From positions 62,001-126,000 of the forward strand of contig CP003179.1 of assembly GCA_000237975.1 (NCBI GenBank): a stretch of DNA of 64,000 nucleotides, written 5' to 3'. Positions 25,550-34,741 of this stretch are shown here, one piece after another. Position numbers and translations under genes: made by a program. Source of the stretch: Sulfobacillus acidophilus DSM 10332. Lineage in GTDB: Bacteria > Bacillota > Sulfobacillia > Sulfobacillales > Sulfobacillaceae. The number at the start of each line of letters is the position of its first letter. The first letter of the stretch is position 1. The notes below the pieces were generated by a model. It did no database searches. It saw only the letters and a program-made list of their open reading frames with translations, and was not told the origin of the DNA.

Positions 25550-27744
25550 AAGAACAAAGCAATAATCGTCCGAAGCTGCGAGCGAATATTTTGGCCGTAG
25601 CGGCCGAATCGGTCGATATTCAAACGAAGTCTGAGAGTAAGGGAATGGACTACCGTTCCGAACAAGACATCGCGTCCCATCTTTGGTATTGGGATCTGTT
25701 AGAGTTGACGCGCATTTGGCCCATGCGGTTTCCCCGGGAGTGGGCGCGTGAGGGTTATTTGACCGAACGACAAAAAGCGGAAAAAGATGCCTTTATCCGC
25801 CCAGCCAGTGAACATATCATAAGCCTATGGCAGAACATCCCGAAAGTTTTTCAGCCTATGCCGATAACCCACGATGCTCCTTGGTTTAGCCAAACGCAAA
25901 AGCCGGTTAGCTCTTCTCCGCTTTCGTCGCTATTCCCGGAGGTTCCGTCGGTTCCGGAAAGCTCATCTATCGAAAATGCGTCGTTACATGCTGCGGAAAA
26001 CGTGTCGGAAATACTGCGGGCACCGGCCGACGCTCGAATTTTAGTTACGGCTCCTCCAGGCACCGGTAAAACCTACTTGATGCTGGATCGGTTAGAATCA
26101 TTGATCGAACAACCGGATATAGGCGATCCGCACCGAGATGTACTTGTCTTGAGTTTCACGAGAGCTACCGTGTCCGAAATCGTCCGTCGACTGCAAGACC
26201 GAATTACCCACGGGGCGTCTGACAATTTACGTTACGTGAATGTGTCCACTTTTGATTCTTTGGTGTCCCGGCTTTTGGTTTTGGACATTGAGCCGGATAA
26301 ATTGCCCTTGGGCTATAACCAACGTATCCGTTACTTTCTCGAATTATTGGAAGCCCAAAAGATTCCTCGGGCCTTACAGGAATTGACGGCGGTTCGCACC
26401 CTATTCGTGGACGAGCTTCAGGATCTTTCGGGAGTTCGAGCCGACTTGGTCTTAAGCTTGGCGCGTCTAGTGCTTGATCATGGGGGAGGATTATTTTTCT
26501 CGGGTGACCCGGCTCAATCCATTTATGACTTTGATCGAGAGGGAGGGTTAACCGGGCACCAATTTATTCGCCGATTGATAAAGCTTGTCGGTTCCGATCT
26601 GATTACCTGGCGTCTCAAAACGTATTATCGATTTCATAATCCGGCCTTGGAAAAATTAGCCAAGGAGTTGCGTGAATCGTTCGGTGAAGACGGATTACAG
26701 GCGCCCTCCATCGAAGTTTTGCCGAACCTTCGAGAGAACGCCCCTCGACGCACTTTCGGTTGGCTAATCGAGGAATCCCGAAAACGCCGCATTGCTATCT
26801 TGGTTCACAATAATTTGGAAGTTTTTCAATTGGCTCAATGGCTTCGGGAACAAGACGTCCGCGTCGACTTGAAGTCCCGGATGACTGTCTGGCCGGCTTG
26901 GATGGCGCGCTTAGTATGGGGTATTTCGGGTGAACATGTTAGCGAAGCACATTTGAAAAAACTCTGGTTTCAACGGGTGGCTGATCGAGCAACCGAATCA
27001 TGGGGTGACGCGCTTGAATTGTTGCGGCAATCCGGAACCTTCCAGCGAGGCCATTTGGTTCTAAATCGGTTGGGCGAATTGGTTCGAGAACATGTTCCAC
27101 CCCTGCCTTCTCAAGAAGCCGGCGTGTTTATCACCACGATTCATCAATCCAAAGGACTGGAATATGATACGGTGGCTATTCTCGAACCGACCGGTAAAAA
27201 TCTTTCCGGAGATCCTGAAGAAGTGCGGAAAATGTATGTCGCCGCGACGCGCGCCCGGCATGACTTAGTGTTACTTGAGCGGAACTCGGAAGTTCTAGGC
27301 TTTGGTCGAAAAGATATCTATCGACATTTTCACCGGTTTCACAAGGACAACGAATTTCTTTTACACGGGTTGGAAGATATTTCGGTGCAAAACTTGTGGC
27401 AATGTCCCAATTATATGACACGCCTGGCATGGGAGCAGCTAATCAAGTCGGAACAGGAACGATGGTGGGAAGAAGGGGGAATGAACCGGACCCTCTCGTT
27501 GCCTTGGTCGCTTAACGGGGGTGTCGGTAGTCCATCTCTTATAGAATTAGACCATTCGGTTCAGGAGGATTTAAAAGAACTGGTTAATAAACATTCCTTG
27601 CCTCGACAGGGACTCATGGAACTGCCGGTGAGGGATTTGGTGACCGTGGCTCGGCCACATTCCGGGGACGTAGGCGGTACGGCCGGATTATTCCTGGTGC
27701 CTTGGGTTTTCGGATGGAGCCGGGTCCTGTTACGGGAGGGATAG
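25546..27744 (+). CDS. UvrD/Rep-type helicase of the DrmA/DrmB operon
   Basis: This 732-residue SF1A helicase has an N-terminal extension of about 160 residues with many aromatic residues. Walker A APPGTGKTY lies at about 168, motif II FVDELQDLSG at about 286, motif III SGDPAQSIYDF follows, then motif V TTIHQSKGLE at about 530 and motif VI YVAATRARHD at about 563. Unlike the helicase at 1890-5015 it carries no recognisable PD-(D/E)XK domain or cysteine cluster; the last 130 residues are unassigned. It is coupled to the Hsp70 gene by ATGA and ends one base before the DrmA start. It probably supplies 3'-to-5' translocation to the DrmA/DrmB complex. A separate SF1 helicase is not part of classical DISARM. 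Confidence 0.87.
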   Translation: MKEQSNNRPKLRANILAVAAESVDIQTKSESKGMDYRSEQDIASHLWYWDLLELTRIWPMRFPREWAREGYLTERQKAEKDAFIRPASEHIISLWQNIPKVFQPMPITHDAPWFSQTQKPVSSSPLSSLFPEVPSVPESSSIENASLHAAENVSEILRAPADARILVTAPPGTGKTYLMLDRLESLIEQPDIGDPHRDVLVLSFTRATVSEIVRRLQDRITHGASDNLRYVNVSTFDSLVSRLLVLDIEPDKLPLGYNQRIRYFLELLEAQKIPRALQELTAVRTLFVDELQDLSGVRADLVLSLARLVLDHGGGLFFSGDPAQSIYDFDREGGLTGHQFIRRLIKLVGSDLITWRLKTYYRFHNPALEKLAKELRESFGEDGLQAPSIEVLPNLRENAPRRTFGWLIEESRKRRIAILVHNNLEVFQLAQWLREQDVRVDLKSRMTVWPAWMARLVWGISGEHVSEAHLKKLWFQRVADRATESWGDALELLRQSGTFQRGHLVLNRLGELVREHVPPLPSQEAGVFITTIHQSKGLEYDTVAILEPTGKNLSGDPEEVRKMYVAATRARHDLVLLERNSEVLGFGRKDIYRHFHRFHKDNEFLLHGLEDISVQNLWQCPNYMTRLAWEQLIKSEQERWWEEGGMNRTLSLPWSLNGGVGSPSLIELDHSVQEDLKELVNKHSLPRQGLMELPVRDLVTVARPHSGDVGGTAGLFLVPWVFGWSRVLLREG

Positions 27745-27745
27745 C

Positions 27746-30700
27746 ATGGGCGATTCTACGTTGTATGTTGAAGCACGCCAAATGTTGGTGGAAGCATTGA
27801 AAAGACACTTAATTGGACCAAGCGAAGCCGAAGAAATTATCGATGAACATCCCCGGGAACATTATCATTACGGCTATTTAATTGCTCAAGAAGATAAAGC
27901 TTTGGTGGAAGAAGATATCCGCGATGAAGATCTGGTGGATACCGACAATGATGAGCTGGGGGAGGACGAGGTTCTCCCGATCAATAAGACCCGAAACGTT
28001 CGGACGATAGGGATAACATTTCAGTTGGTACCGGAATCGGATATCTCGATTCAGGTAGAATGGGCAAGATATTTTATGGTTCACCGTGAGGGTCGAACGG
28101 AACCGTCTTGGCAACGGGAGCCGTTCACTTTTACATTCGACGTGCCGGTGGGGCACCGATTCGATCAACAAGAATTTAATCACGGCGGAATGGCGGTTCG
28201 CGTGTTAACGCGTCCTCTGGATGATTGGGTCGCAACAACCGTTTCCGTTATTAATCGGGGGCAAAAGAAAGACAATACGAGTGACCACCAATCGGATGAC
28301 ACGGCTTACCAAGTAAAATTAACCGTGATAGACAGTAAACGACAGGGGATATTTACACCTCGCATCCACCGGGCAGCGAAACACGATAACGAGTTTTGGC
28401 GGGATGAAATTCGATTTCGAAAGATTCGTAGCTACGCGATTGGCCATGGTTGTGCGGTGGACTGGGAAGACGACGGGTTAGGTGTTTATAAAATTTATAC
28501 GGAATGGTTGCCAACAGTTGAAGTGCGGCGGGCATCATCCAAGGTCCTGGAATCGGAACCCGCTTTATCGATGAAGCGTTTGGGCGACTTGTCTTTGCAA
28601 TCCGACAATATGCAGGGATTGATGCGCATAGCCCAAGCATACCGGCATTGGATTGACGATTTACATACCACGGTGGGTGATATCGTCGATCAGTTTCCGA
28701 AAGCCAGGGATCAGGTTCAAACGGCGGCCAAGGAAATACTTCAAGAGAATCGGGAAGTTTACCAACGATTTGTCGCCGGGATAGATTTTTTGGGCCGTGA
28801 TTCGGTGGCAATGAAGGCCTTTAGTCTGGCAAACCGAGCTATGGCGCTTTCTATGCAGCAACGGGATCCCCTAAAAGAGCCACGATGGCGAGCTTTCCAA
28901 TTAGTGTTTATGGTGATGACCTTACCCTCCGCCGTGGACCGTTCGCATCCCGAGCGAAATTTATTCGACTTGATATGGTTTCCCACCGGTGGCGGAAAAA
29001 CCGAGGCGTATTTGGGACTGGCCGCTACGGTAATCTTTTATCGGCGACTAAATGGTCAACATGGGGTTGCGGTACTAACGCGATATACGCTGAGATTATT
29101 AACCGTGCAACAGTTTGAGCGTGCTAGCCGAATGATATGCGCGGCCGAATTGGTCCGGCGCGAAGAGCCAGATTTACGACAGGGGCCCCCGATATTGGGT
29201 GGACTTTTTGTGGGAGGACAATTAACACCGAATAACCTTGAGGATGCCCGGACGTTATTAGCCGCAACCGATGCGGAAGGCACGACCACAACCCTTCCTT
29301 TGGTACGATGTCCTTGGTGTGGATCGCCATTAGATACGACTTTTCAGTCGGCAGACAAATATCTCAGGACCCGTTGCCCCGATACGTCTTGTTCCTTTTC
29401 TGAGGAAATTCCGATACGGGTCGTTGACGTCGATATTTATTCACAACTGCCGGATATGGTCGTGGCGACCATTGACAAATTTGCACGGATGCCGTGGGAA
29501 CCGCGGATGGCCGCTTTATTCGAAGCGGGCCCCGATTTAATTATTCAAGATGAACTTCACTTAATTGGAGACGCCCTGGGTTCCATCGCGGCTTTGTACG
29601 AAGCGGTGGTTGACGGATTGTGCTTGAATAAGGGCTTTTTACCCAAAATTATCGGGTCTACCGCGACCACTCGACGAACGGGCAGTCAGGTAGACATCCT
29701 GTTTAATCGTAAGTTAAGGCAATTTCCGGCTGGTGGTTTGGATATGGGAGATGCCTTTTTTTACCGGGAAGATGACGGAAATCCCGGACGGCTCTATGTG
29801 GGCATTCATGCGATAGGTCGTTCAATGCCACATACTCTCGAAAGGACAGCCGGTTTGTTATTACACCAGGTTACAAAAATTGAAAATGATGCGGTTCGGG
29901 ACCAATATTGGACCTTGGCCGTATATTTTAAGGCGTTACGGGAATTAGGCGGGGCTTTGGTTTTGATGCAAGATAGCGTGCCCCGGTATATGGAATCTTT
30001 GGCGAAACCCGCGGAACCGGTCCGAATGATTCAGGTTGAAGAATTAACCAGTCATGTTCCGTCACGGACCATTCCGGAAATTTTATCCCGGTTATCGCAG
30101 CCGATCGTGGAGTTACAAGATGAGGAACAATTGGAGCGTGGGGCGCCGGTCGATGTAGTTTTAGCGACGAATATGATCTCGGTGGGGATTGATATCGATC
30201 GACTCGGTATGATGATTGTCGACGGTCAGCCGTCTTCCGTTTCGGAATATATTCAAGCTACGAGCCGGGTCGGTAGGAGAAGCGAAGCGGCCGGAGTGGT
30301 GGTCACAATATTTAACTGGGCGCGCCCACGGGATCGGTCCATCTATGAACAATTTCGGGTGTTTCACCAAGCAATGTATCGTTTTGTCGAGCCGACCAGT
30401 CTAACCCCGTTTTCCCTTCGGGCTCGAGAACGGGCGTTACATGCGGTGCTGTTTGCGTTAGCCCGGTTAAGTATTCCTGAGCTCCAACCGTATGATTCGC
30501 CTTATCGTGTGCTGGAACCGTCCGTCCATCAAGCCGTTATCCGATTAATCGACCGAATTGTCGACCGCGTTAACGACGTCGATCCGGAAGAAAGCGAATC
30601 GACCAGGCGACAACTAGAAGAGATACTCGAAAAGTGGAGATTCATCGCTCGTGAGTATGGAGCCCTCAAATGGACCAAGACCGCGTATTCTATAAATCCG

Positions 30701-30850
30701 GCTTTACTATATCCCGTCGAGGAGGGGATTAACGACGTCATCGGGTGGGTCACTATGCAGTCGATGCGGGATGTATCCCCGCCGGCGCGGGTAAGGATTC
30801 TCAAGCATCAGGAGCTTCAACGGGGAGGGGAAGTAAATGGCCTCCGCTAA
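27746..30850 (+). CDS. drmA: DISARM helicase DrmA
   Basis: This 1034-residue SF2 helicase of the DISARM core has Walker A FPTGGGKTEAY (about residues 411-421), motif II QDELHLIG (about 600) with the family's DELH instead of DEAH, GSTATTRR as motif III, and C-terminal helicase motifs ATNMISVGIDID (about 807) and QATSRVGRRS (about 836). Between motifs I and II sits an insert with a four-cysteine knuckle, CPWC...CPDTSC (about 520-550). DrmA and DrmB form a complex that loads on DNA ends and discriminates unmethylated invading DNA. The ATG has a GGGAGGG site and follows the previous stop by one base. The DrmB gene overlaps its end by 14 bases, the usual drmA-drmB order. Confidence 0.92.
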   Translation: MGDSTLYVEARQMLVEALKRHLIGPSEAEEIIDEHPREHYHYGYLIAQEDKALVEEDIRDEDLVDTDNDELGEDEVLPINKTRNVRTIGITFQLVPESDISIQVEWARYFMVHREGRTEPSWQREPFTFTFDVPVGHRFDQQEFNHGGMAVRVLTRPLDDWVATTVSVINRGQKKDNTSDHQSDDTAYQVKLTVIDSKRQGIFTPRIHRAAKHDNEFWRDEIRFRKIRSYAIGHGCAVDWEDDGLGVYKIYTEWLPTVEVRRASSKVLESEPALSMKRLGDLSLQSDNMQGLMRIAQAYRHWIDDLHTTVGDIVDQFPKARDQVQTAAKEILQENREVYQRFVAGIDFLGRDSVAMKAFSLANRAMALSMQQRDPLKEPRWRAFQLVFMVMTLPSAVDRSHPERNLFDLIWFPTGGGKTEAYLGLAATVIFYRRLNGQHGVAVLTRYTLRLLTVQQFERASRMICAAELVRREEPDLRQGPPILGGLFVGGQLTPNNLEDARTLLAATDAEGTTTTLPLVRCPWCGSPLDTTFQSADKYLRTRCPDTSCSFSEEIPIRVVDVDIYSQLPDMVVATIDKFARMPWEPRMAALFEAGPDLIIQDELHLIGDALGSIAALYEAVVDGLCLNKGFLPKIIGSTATTRRTGSQVDILFNRKLRQFPAGGLDMGDAFFYREDDGNPGRLYVGIHAIGRSMPHTLERTAGLLLHQVTKIENDAVRDQYWTLAVYFKALRELGGALVLMQDSVPRYMESLAKPAEPVRMIQVEELTSHVPSRTIPEILSRLSQPIVELQDEEQLERGAPVDVVLATNMISVGIDIDRLGMMIVDGQPSSVSEYIQATSRVGRRSEAAGVVVTIFNWARPRDRSIYEQFRVFHQAMYRFVEPTSLTPFSLRARERALHAVLFALARLSIPELQPYDSPYRVLEPSVHQAVIRLIDRIVDRVNDVDPEESESTRRQLEEILEKWRFIAREYGALKWTKTAYSINPALLYPVEEGINDVIGWVTMQSMRDVSPPARVRILKHQELQRGGEVNGLR

Positions 30851-32621
30851 ACATACGAGTCAAATACCCAGTCATCAATTGGTGGGGTATCACGGGGTCG
30901 GATCCATTTACGAATTACGTACCCATTGGAAAGAGAAACAAGCCACATTACATTCCGTTATGGTGGCGGGATTAGATTATTGGAACACGGACGCACTTCA
31001 AGAGCTCCATGATCCCGTTTTGGAGAGCATTTTAGGGGTTCGGAAATTTTATATGCCGTCATTGCCCGATGATGAGAAGTATTCCAAGTCGGCTATACCG
31101 GTTGTTCGATTTCCTCGGTGGCTGGTATGTAACCGTTGCCATCGATTAGGAAAAGTCCCCCAAGAATTTAACGATATCGGTTTTTCGGGCCCTGTATGTA
31201 ATGCCGCGGGTTGTAAAGGACACGGGGTTCCGGTGCGTTTGGTGGTGGCATGTCGTGCAGGCCATATTGATGATTTTCCCTGGGCTTATTGGGCCCATGG
31301 AGGCAAGGATTCTTGTAATAATCCGGCGCTACGTTTGACGGTCCAGCCGGGTACCACATCCTTAGGGGGCTTGATGGTATCATGCCTAAACCCCGATTGT
31401 ACCGATTATAAAAAAGAATATTCTTTAGGACGGGCTCTACACCAGCGCTTTCTTTGTACCGGAAATCGGCCGTGGTTAAATGATCGTGAGGGGTGCACCG
31501 AGAAGGGGCATGCTCTCTTTCGACATTCCAGTACCATCTATTTTCCCGACGTTGTCTCTGCCGTATCGATTCCGCCGTATTCGCAAGAACTTTACCAACG
31601 ACTCCAAAAGGTTGCGGCACGTGATATTAGTCGGATTCAGTCGGCCCACAAACGCGGACGGGATATCGATTGGGAAGAAATTTTGGATTCCCTGCGTGAC
31701 GACATACGGTGGCTGGCCAACTATACCGACGATCAGATTATTCATGCATTGCAATCATTGGCTTTCATTAACGAAAACCGGTTAGAGGATCATATGGCCA
31801 ACGAACGGCTCGCCCTCTTAAACGGGTATCCCGAAATCGATCGTTCGGTGTTTGTGGCTACTCCGGTTCCTTCAGAGGCATTGACGCCGAACATGGCACG
31901 CCTCTTTCAATCATTGGTTGGTGTGGACCGATTGCGGGTGGTACAAGTCTTAAATGGGTTTAGTCGTATAACTCATTATGGGGTTAGGGCCGCCTTATCC
32001 AAAAACGACTTCGATTGGAAGCCGGCCGTCGAATTACATGGTGAAGGGATATACCTCGAATTTAACCGCGATTCGTTATTGAAATGGGCAGCACAGAGTA
32101 ATGTCCGTGCCCGCGTGAAGCCCTTGGCGGACTTGGCGGGCGACCATCAGCAGGAGAAGGCGCATCCTGTATCCATATTCCTTCATACCCTCGCGCATCT
32201 ATTAATTAAACAGTTAAGCTTGGATTCCGGTTACGGCATGGGGGCTCTTCGAGAGAGGCTTTATGTCAACCCCCGGGAAGATACATGGATGGCCGGAATT
32301 CTCATATATGTGGCGGCCACCACCGCAACAGGGACGTTAGGAGGATTGGTGCGTCAGGCGAATCCAGCTCGGCTGGAGGAGCTATTATATTCGATATACG
32401 AGGAGGCTCAGTGGTGCTCGTCCGATCCGCTGTGTCTCGAAACAGATAAACCGGTTGACGACGTGCTCAATCTGGCGGCTTGCCACGCGTGCTGTTTGAT
32501 ATCGGAGACTTCATGCGATTGGCGCAATCAATTTTTAGATAGGGCATTGGTGGTGGGATTACCCGGAGAGGAATCGTTAGGCTTTTTAAGCGGGATGCTC
32601 GGAGAGCAAACCATTAAATAG
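30837..32621 (+). CDS. drmB: DISARM protein DrmB (DUF1998)
   Basis: This 594-residue protein is the second part of the DISARM core and the helicase partner of DrmA. The N-terminal half contains cysteine knuckles, CNRC (about residue 100), CNAAGC and CRAGHIDDFPW. The C-terminal DUF1998 domain is marked by LHTLAHLLIKQLSLDSGYG and the closing cluster ACHACCLISETSC...N..LDRAL. Length and motif order match DrmB. GGGGAGGGG lies just upstream of the ATG, inside drmA, and the frames overlap by 14 bases. It is the last gene of the operon. No separate drmC (PLD) gene follows; the only PLD domain of the island is fused to the SNF2 helicase at 12199-15285. Confidence 0.92.
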   Translation: MASAKHTSQIPSHQLVGYHGVGSIYELRTHWKEKQATLHSVMVAGLDYWNTDALQELHDPVLESILGVRKFYMPSLPDDEKYSKSAIPVVRFPRWLVCNRCHRLGKVPQEFNDIGFSGPVCNAAGCKGHGVPVRLVVACRAGHIDDFPWAYWAHGGKDSCNNPALRLTVQPGTTSLGGLMVSCLNPDCTDYKKEYSLGRALHQRFLCTGNRPWLNDREGCTEKGHALFRHSSTIYFPDVVSAVSIPPYSQELYQRLQKVAARDISRIQSAHKRGRDIDWEEILDSLRDDIRWLANYTDDQIIHALQSLAFINENRLEDHMANERLALLNGYPEIDRSVFVATPVPSEALTPNMARLFQSLVGVDRLRVVQVLNGFSRITHYGVRAALSKNDFDWKPAVELHGEGIYLEFNRDSLLKWAAQSNVRARVKPLADLAGDHQQEKAHPVSIFLHTLAHLLIKQLSLDSGYGMGALRERLYVNPREDTWMAGILIYVAATTATGTLGGLVRQANPARLEELLYSIYEEAQWCSSDPLCLETDKPVDDVLNLAACHACCLISETSCDWRNQFLDRALVVGLPGEESLGFLSGMLGEQTIK

Positions 32622-32657
32622 GGGTTGAGCCGCGGTTTTTGGGTTGACTAACTGTAG

Positions 32658-32687
32658 ATGTGGATAACCTGCACGACTTATCCACAT
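32658..32687. repeat. Perfect inverted repeat made of two DnaA-box-like sequences
   Basis: ATGTGGATAA (32658-32667) and TTATCCACAT (32678-32687) are perfect 10-bp inverted arms around a 10-base spacer. Each arm contains TTATCCACA, the consensus DnaA box. It lies between the 3' end of drmB and the 3' end of the dehydrogenase pseudogene. As RNA it would also form a hairpin, but no T-run follows on either strand, so it would be a poor intrinsic terminator. It could be a DnaA-binding site, a boundary mark of the island, or a structured transcript end. Confidence 0.6.
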
Positions 32688-32932
32688 ATCGGGTTTCGGT
32701 TAGTCCATGGCCAGCCCTCCATTAACCGGAACATAGGCCCCGGTGACGAAGCCGGTATAGTCGCCGACAAACATCATGACGGCTCGGGCTACGTCCTCCG
32801 GCCGGGCGACATGACCAAGCGGCTTTTGGGCGGCAACCTGGCGGAGACAGTCTTCCGGTTGAAATTGAGTGGCCTCGGTCTTGACGAGGCCGGGGGAAAT
32901 CACATTGGCGGTGATTCCGTAAGGGCCGTATT

Positions 32933-32940
32933 CCTGGGCA
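32933..32940. repeat. Target-site duplication, left copy
   Basis: CCTGGGCA directly abuts the left end of the insertion sequence and is repeated exactly at 34734-34741. The bases on either side differ between the two copies, so the duplication is exactly 8 bp. Confidence 0.85.
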
Positions 32941-34733
32941 CCTCTTTCGCACGTGGGCGATTGGTGATTCCACATTTTAACCGGTGCGTCGTTCGGGAAT
33001 CTGCGTATAGATCGCGGCGGTGAACCCGGCCGCCGCCAATATCGCGGACACCGTCTTCTGGTAGAGAGGCGGGACGACCAACTGTCGCGTCTGATCATGC
33101 CCTCGGATCACCACTAAGGGTCGGAGATGGTGCAGGATTTCTTGGCCCGTGGGCCGCGCGAGGCGGCCCCGGGACGGCGTCGGCAGCGGCGGTCCTTGGC
33201 GGACGCGCCGTTCCAACAGACTGAGCACGAGACAGGCGAGCAGCAGGACATCGCCTAAGGCCTCCACGCGTTCCGGTTTCTGCACAAACAACGCATCCAC
33301 GAAGGCGGGATCCTTCAAAAAATGAAACCGCTGCTCAATGACGGTTTGGCCTTTGTATTCTTCCAGGAGCCGTCGGGCGTCAAAATCTTCGGCAGCCAGA
33401 TTGGTGATCAGCACAAAGGTTGAGGCGCGTTCTCGCGCGGCTTGGAGACGATCCGGATCGGGCGAGCCCACGGTCGGCTGCACGCGATAGCGCGTGATGG
33501 TTGGCGGGGCGGGCGCTTGGGCCCGCGGCCGGCCCCGCGTGGGCCGTTTTTGAGGGACGGTTTCGGCCACCACGGTCGTGGAGACGGTATGCCAGACGGC
33601 GGTGGCCTGCCATTGGGCGCCGGCGGCTTCGGCATCGGCGGCGCAGGCGAAGGTCCGCGCGCCGAAGGCCGCGGCTGTCCGCGTCAACTGCTGGAACTCC
33701 CGCGTCACCGCTCGGTCCAGGGTCTGGGCCTTCCGGCGGTCGAGATGACTCGACCGATAGACCACCAAGCGATAGTCCCGGCCCTCAATCTGGCCATGCT
33801 GTTCCGACGCCTGGTAGGTCGCGGCGTCCGCCCGGACGCCGATGCGGCCCAGCGGCCTCCACACATCGGCGGCCCAAGCCGCGGCTTTGACGTCGGCGGC
33901 CACGTGATACGTATCCGGTAAGCGGGATAGGAAGCGGAGCTGACGCTCCGCCAGGAGCTCCAGGTTGGGGCCGGTCACCAAGGCCGAGTCGGCCACGTAC
34001 ACCAACTGCCGCAACTGAGTGGGCGAAAAATCGTCGTCGAGGGCGGCCACCATCTCAGCATTTAAGGTCTTGTCGCTGCGGTTCCCCTCTTGAACGGTCC
34101 CGACGACCGGGATCCCCTCCCGGGTCCCTAAGAGCGTCAAAATCATTGGGCGGAGATCGGGCCGATGATCCTTGGAGTGCCCATAGGCCGGAGTGACCCC
34201 CGACCCGGAGCCCGCATCCGGATACGTGCCATACACCGATCGCGTCGTACTATCCCAGTGGACAAACAGGGGGCCGTCGGGATACCAGACCCGGTCATGC
34301 AGTAAGGCGCGTGCCGCCACCGCACTAAAGACGGTGGCCCCACCCGCGGCCGCAATTTTGTCGAGGGCCCGTCCGAGCGCATCATCGGTTAAGTCGGTGG
34401 CGGTAATCCCCGCTCCTAACAGCAGGGGCGTATCGGTGAGCGCCAATGGCTCATGCACCCGGTATAAGGGCTGCCGAGCGGTCAGAACATTGATGACTAA
34501 GGCTAAGATCCGCTCTCCGGGGGAGAGGTGACAGCGCTCGGGATCCCACTGCACGCATTGGTCAATGGCGGCCACGAGGCCGATCTCTTCGCACAGGGCC
34601 CGAATCACCGGCCCCGCCCCGACGATGTCAGGTGTGTTCATACGCAGGTTATTCGACACACGGATCCCCAAGTCCTTTGCGTCGGGGCTGCAAAAAATTA
34701 TTTTTTTCTGTCAAGCGACGTGCGGAAGATGTG
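32941..34733 (-). mobile_element. IS1634-family insertion sequence (1793 bp)
   Basis: The element is bounded by the 8-bp direct repeat CCTGGGCA and contains one transposase gene. Its termini are imperfect inverted repeats: CTTTCGCACGT begins three bases inside the left end, and CTTCCGCACGT (inverted) begins five bases inside the right end, with 10 of 11 matching. Removing the element and one target copy restores the dehydrogenase frame, which confirms the boundaries. It is visibly more G+C-rich than the defence operon on its left. The right end carries an A/T run around 34690-34710 just upstream of the transposase, likely part of its promoter region. Confidence 0.88.
32977..34671 (-). CDS. 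IS1634-family DDE transposase
   Basis: This 564-residue transposase has an N-terminal DUF4277-like domain (GAGPVIRALCEEIGLVAAID). A DDE core follows: HWDSTTRSVYG (first Asp, about residue 160), the family signature AYGHSKDHRPDLRP, YVADSALV (second Asp), and a late YKGQTVIEQRFHFLKDP segment with the catalytic Glu. It appears full length and has no frameshift, so the element may still be active. The start is uncertain: TTG at 34671, GTG at 34659 (GGGGA five bases upstream) and ATG at 34641 are all in frame. The stop lies only 36 bases from the left end of the element. Confidence 0.9.
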   Translation of the reverse strand: MGIRVSNNLRMNTPDIVGAGPVIRALCEEIGLVAAIDQCVQWDPERCHLSPGERILALVINVLTARQPLYRVHEPLALTDTPLLLGAGITATDLTDDALGRALDKIAAAGGATVFSAVAARALLHDRVWYPDGPLFVHWDSTTRSVYGTYPDAGSGSGVTPAYGHSKDHRPDLRPMILTLLGTREGIPVVGTVQEGNRSDKTLNAEMVAALDDDFSPTQLRQLVYVADSALVTGPNLELLAERQLRFLSRLPDTYHVAADVKAAAWAADVWRPLGRIGVRADAATYQASEQHGQIEGRDYRLVVYRSSHLDRRKAQTLDRAVTREFQQLTRTAAAFGARTFACAADAEAAGAQWQATAVWHTVSTTVVAETVPQKRPTRGRPRAQAPAPPTITRYRVQPTVGSPDPDRLQAARERASTFVLITNLAAEDFDARRLLEEYKGQTVIEQRFHFLKDPAFVDALFVQKPERVEALGDVLLLACLVLSLLERRVRQGPPLPTPSRGRLARPTGQEILHHLRPLVVIRGHDQTRQLVVPPLYQKTVSAILAAAGFTAAIYTQIPERRTG

Positions 34734-34741
34734 CCTGGGCA
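34734..34741. repeat. Target-site duplication, right copy
   Basis: This is an exact copy of CCTGGGCA at 32933-32940, flanking the insertion sequence at its right end. Confidence 0.85.

Noticed and set aside
32658-32687. Reading the DnaA-box pair as a replication origin
   Set aside because: Only two boxes, no A+T-rich unwinding region, and no dnaA, dnaN or plasmid replication gene nearby.
78-32700. Integrase, tRNA or direct repeats marking the island as an integrated element
   Set aside because: No integrase or recombinase, no tRNA gene and no matching attachment repeats at 78-251 and 32622-32700 could be found by eye.
33442-33921. Long plus-strand frames opposite the transposase
   Set aside because: They are arginine- and proline-rich shadows of a G+C-rich gene on the other strand, without ribosome sites or recognisable domains.
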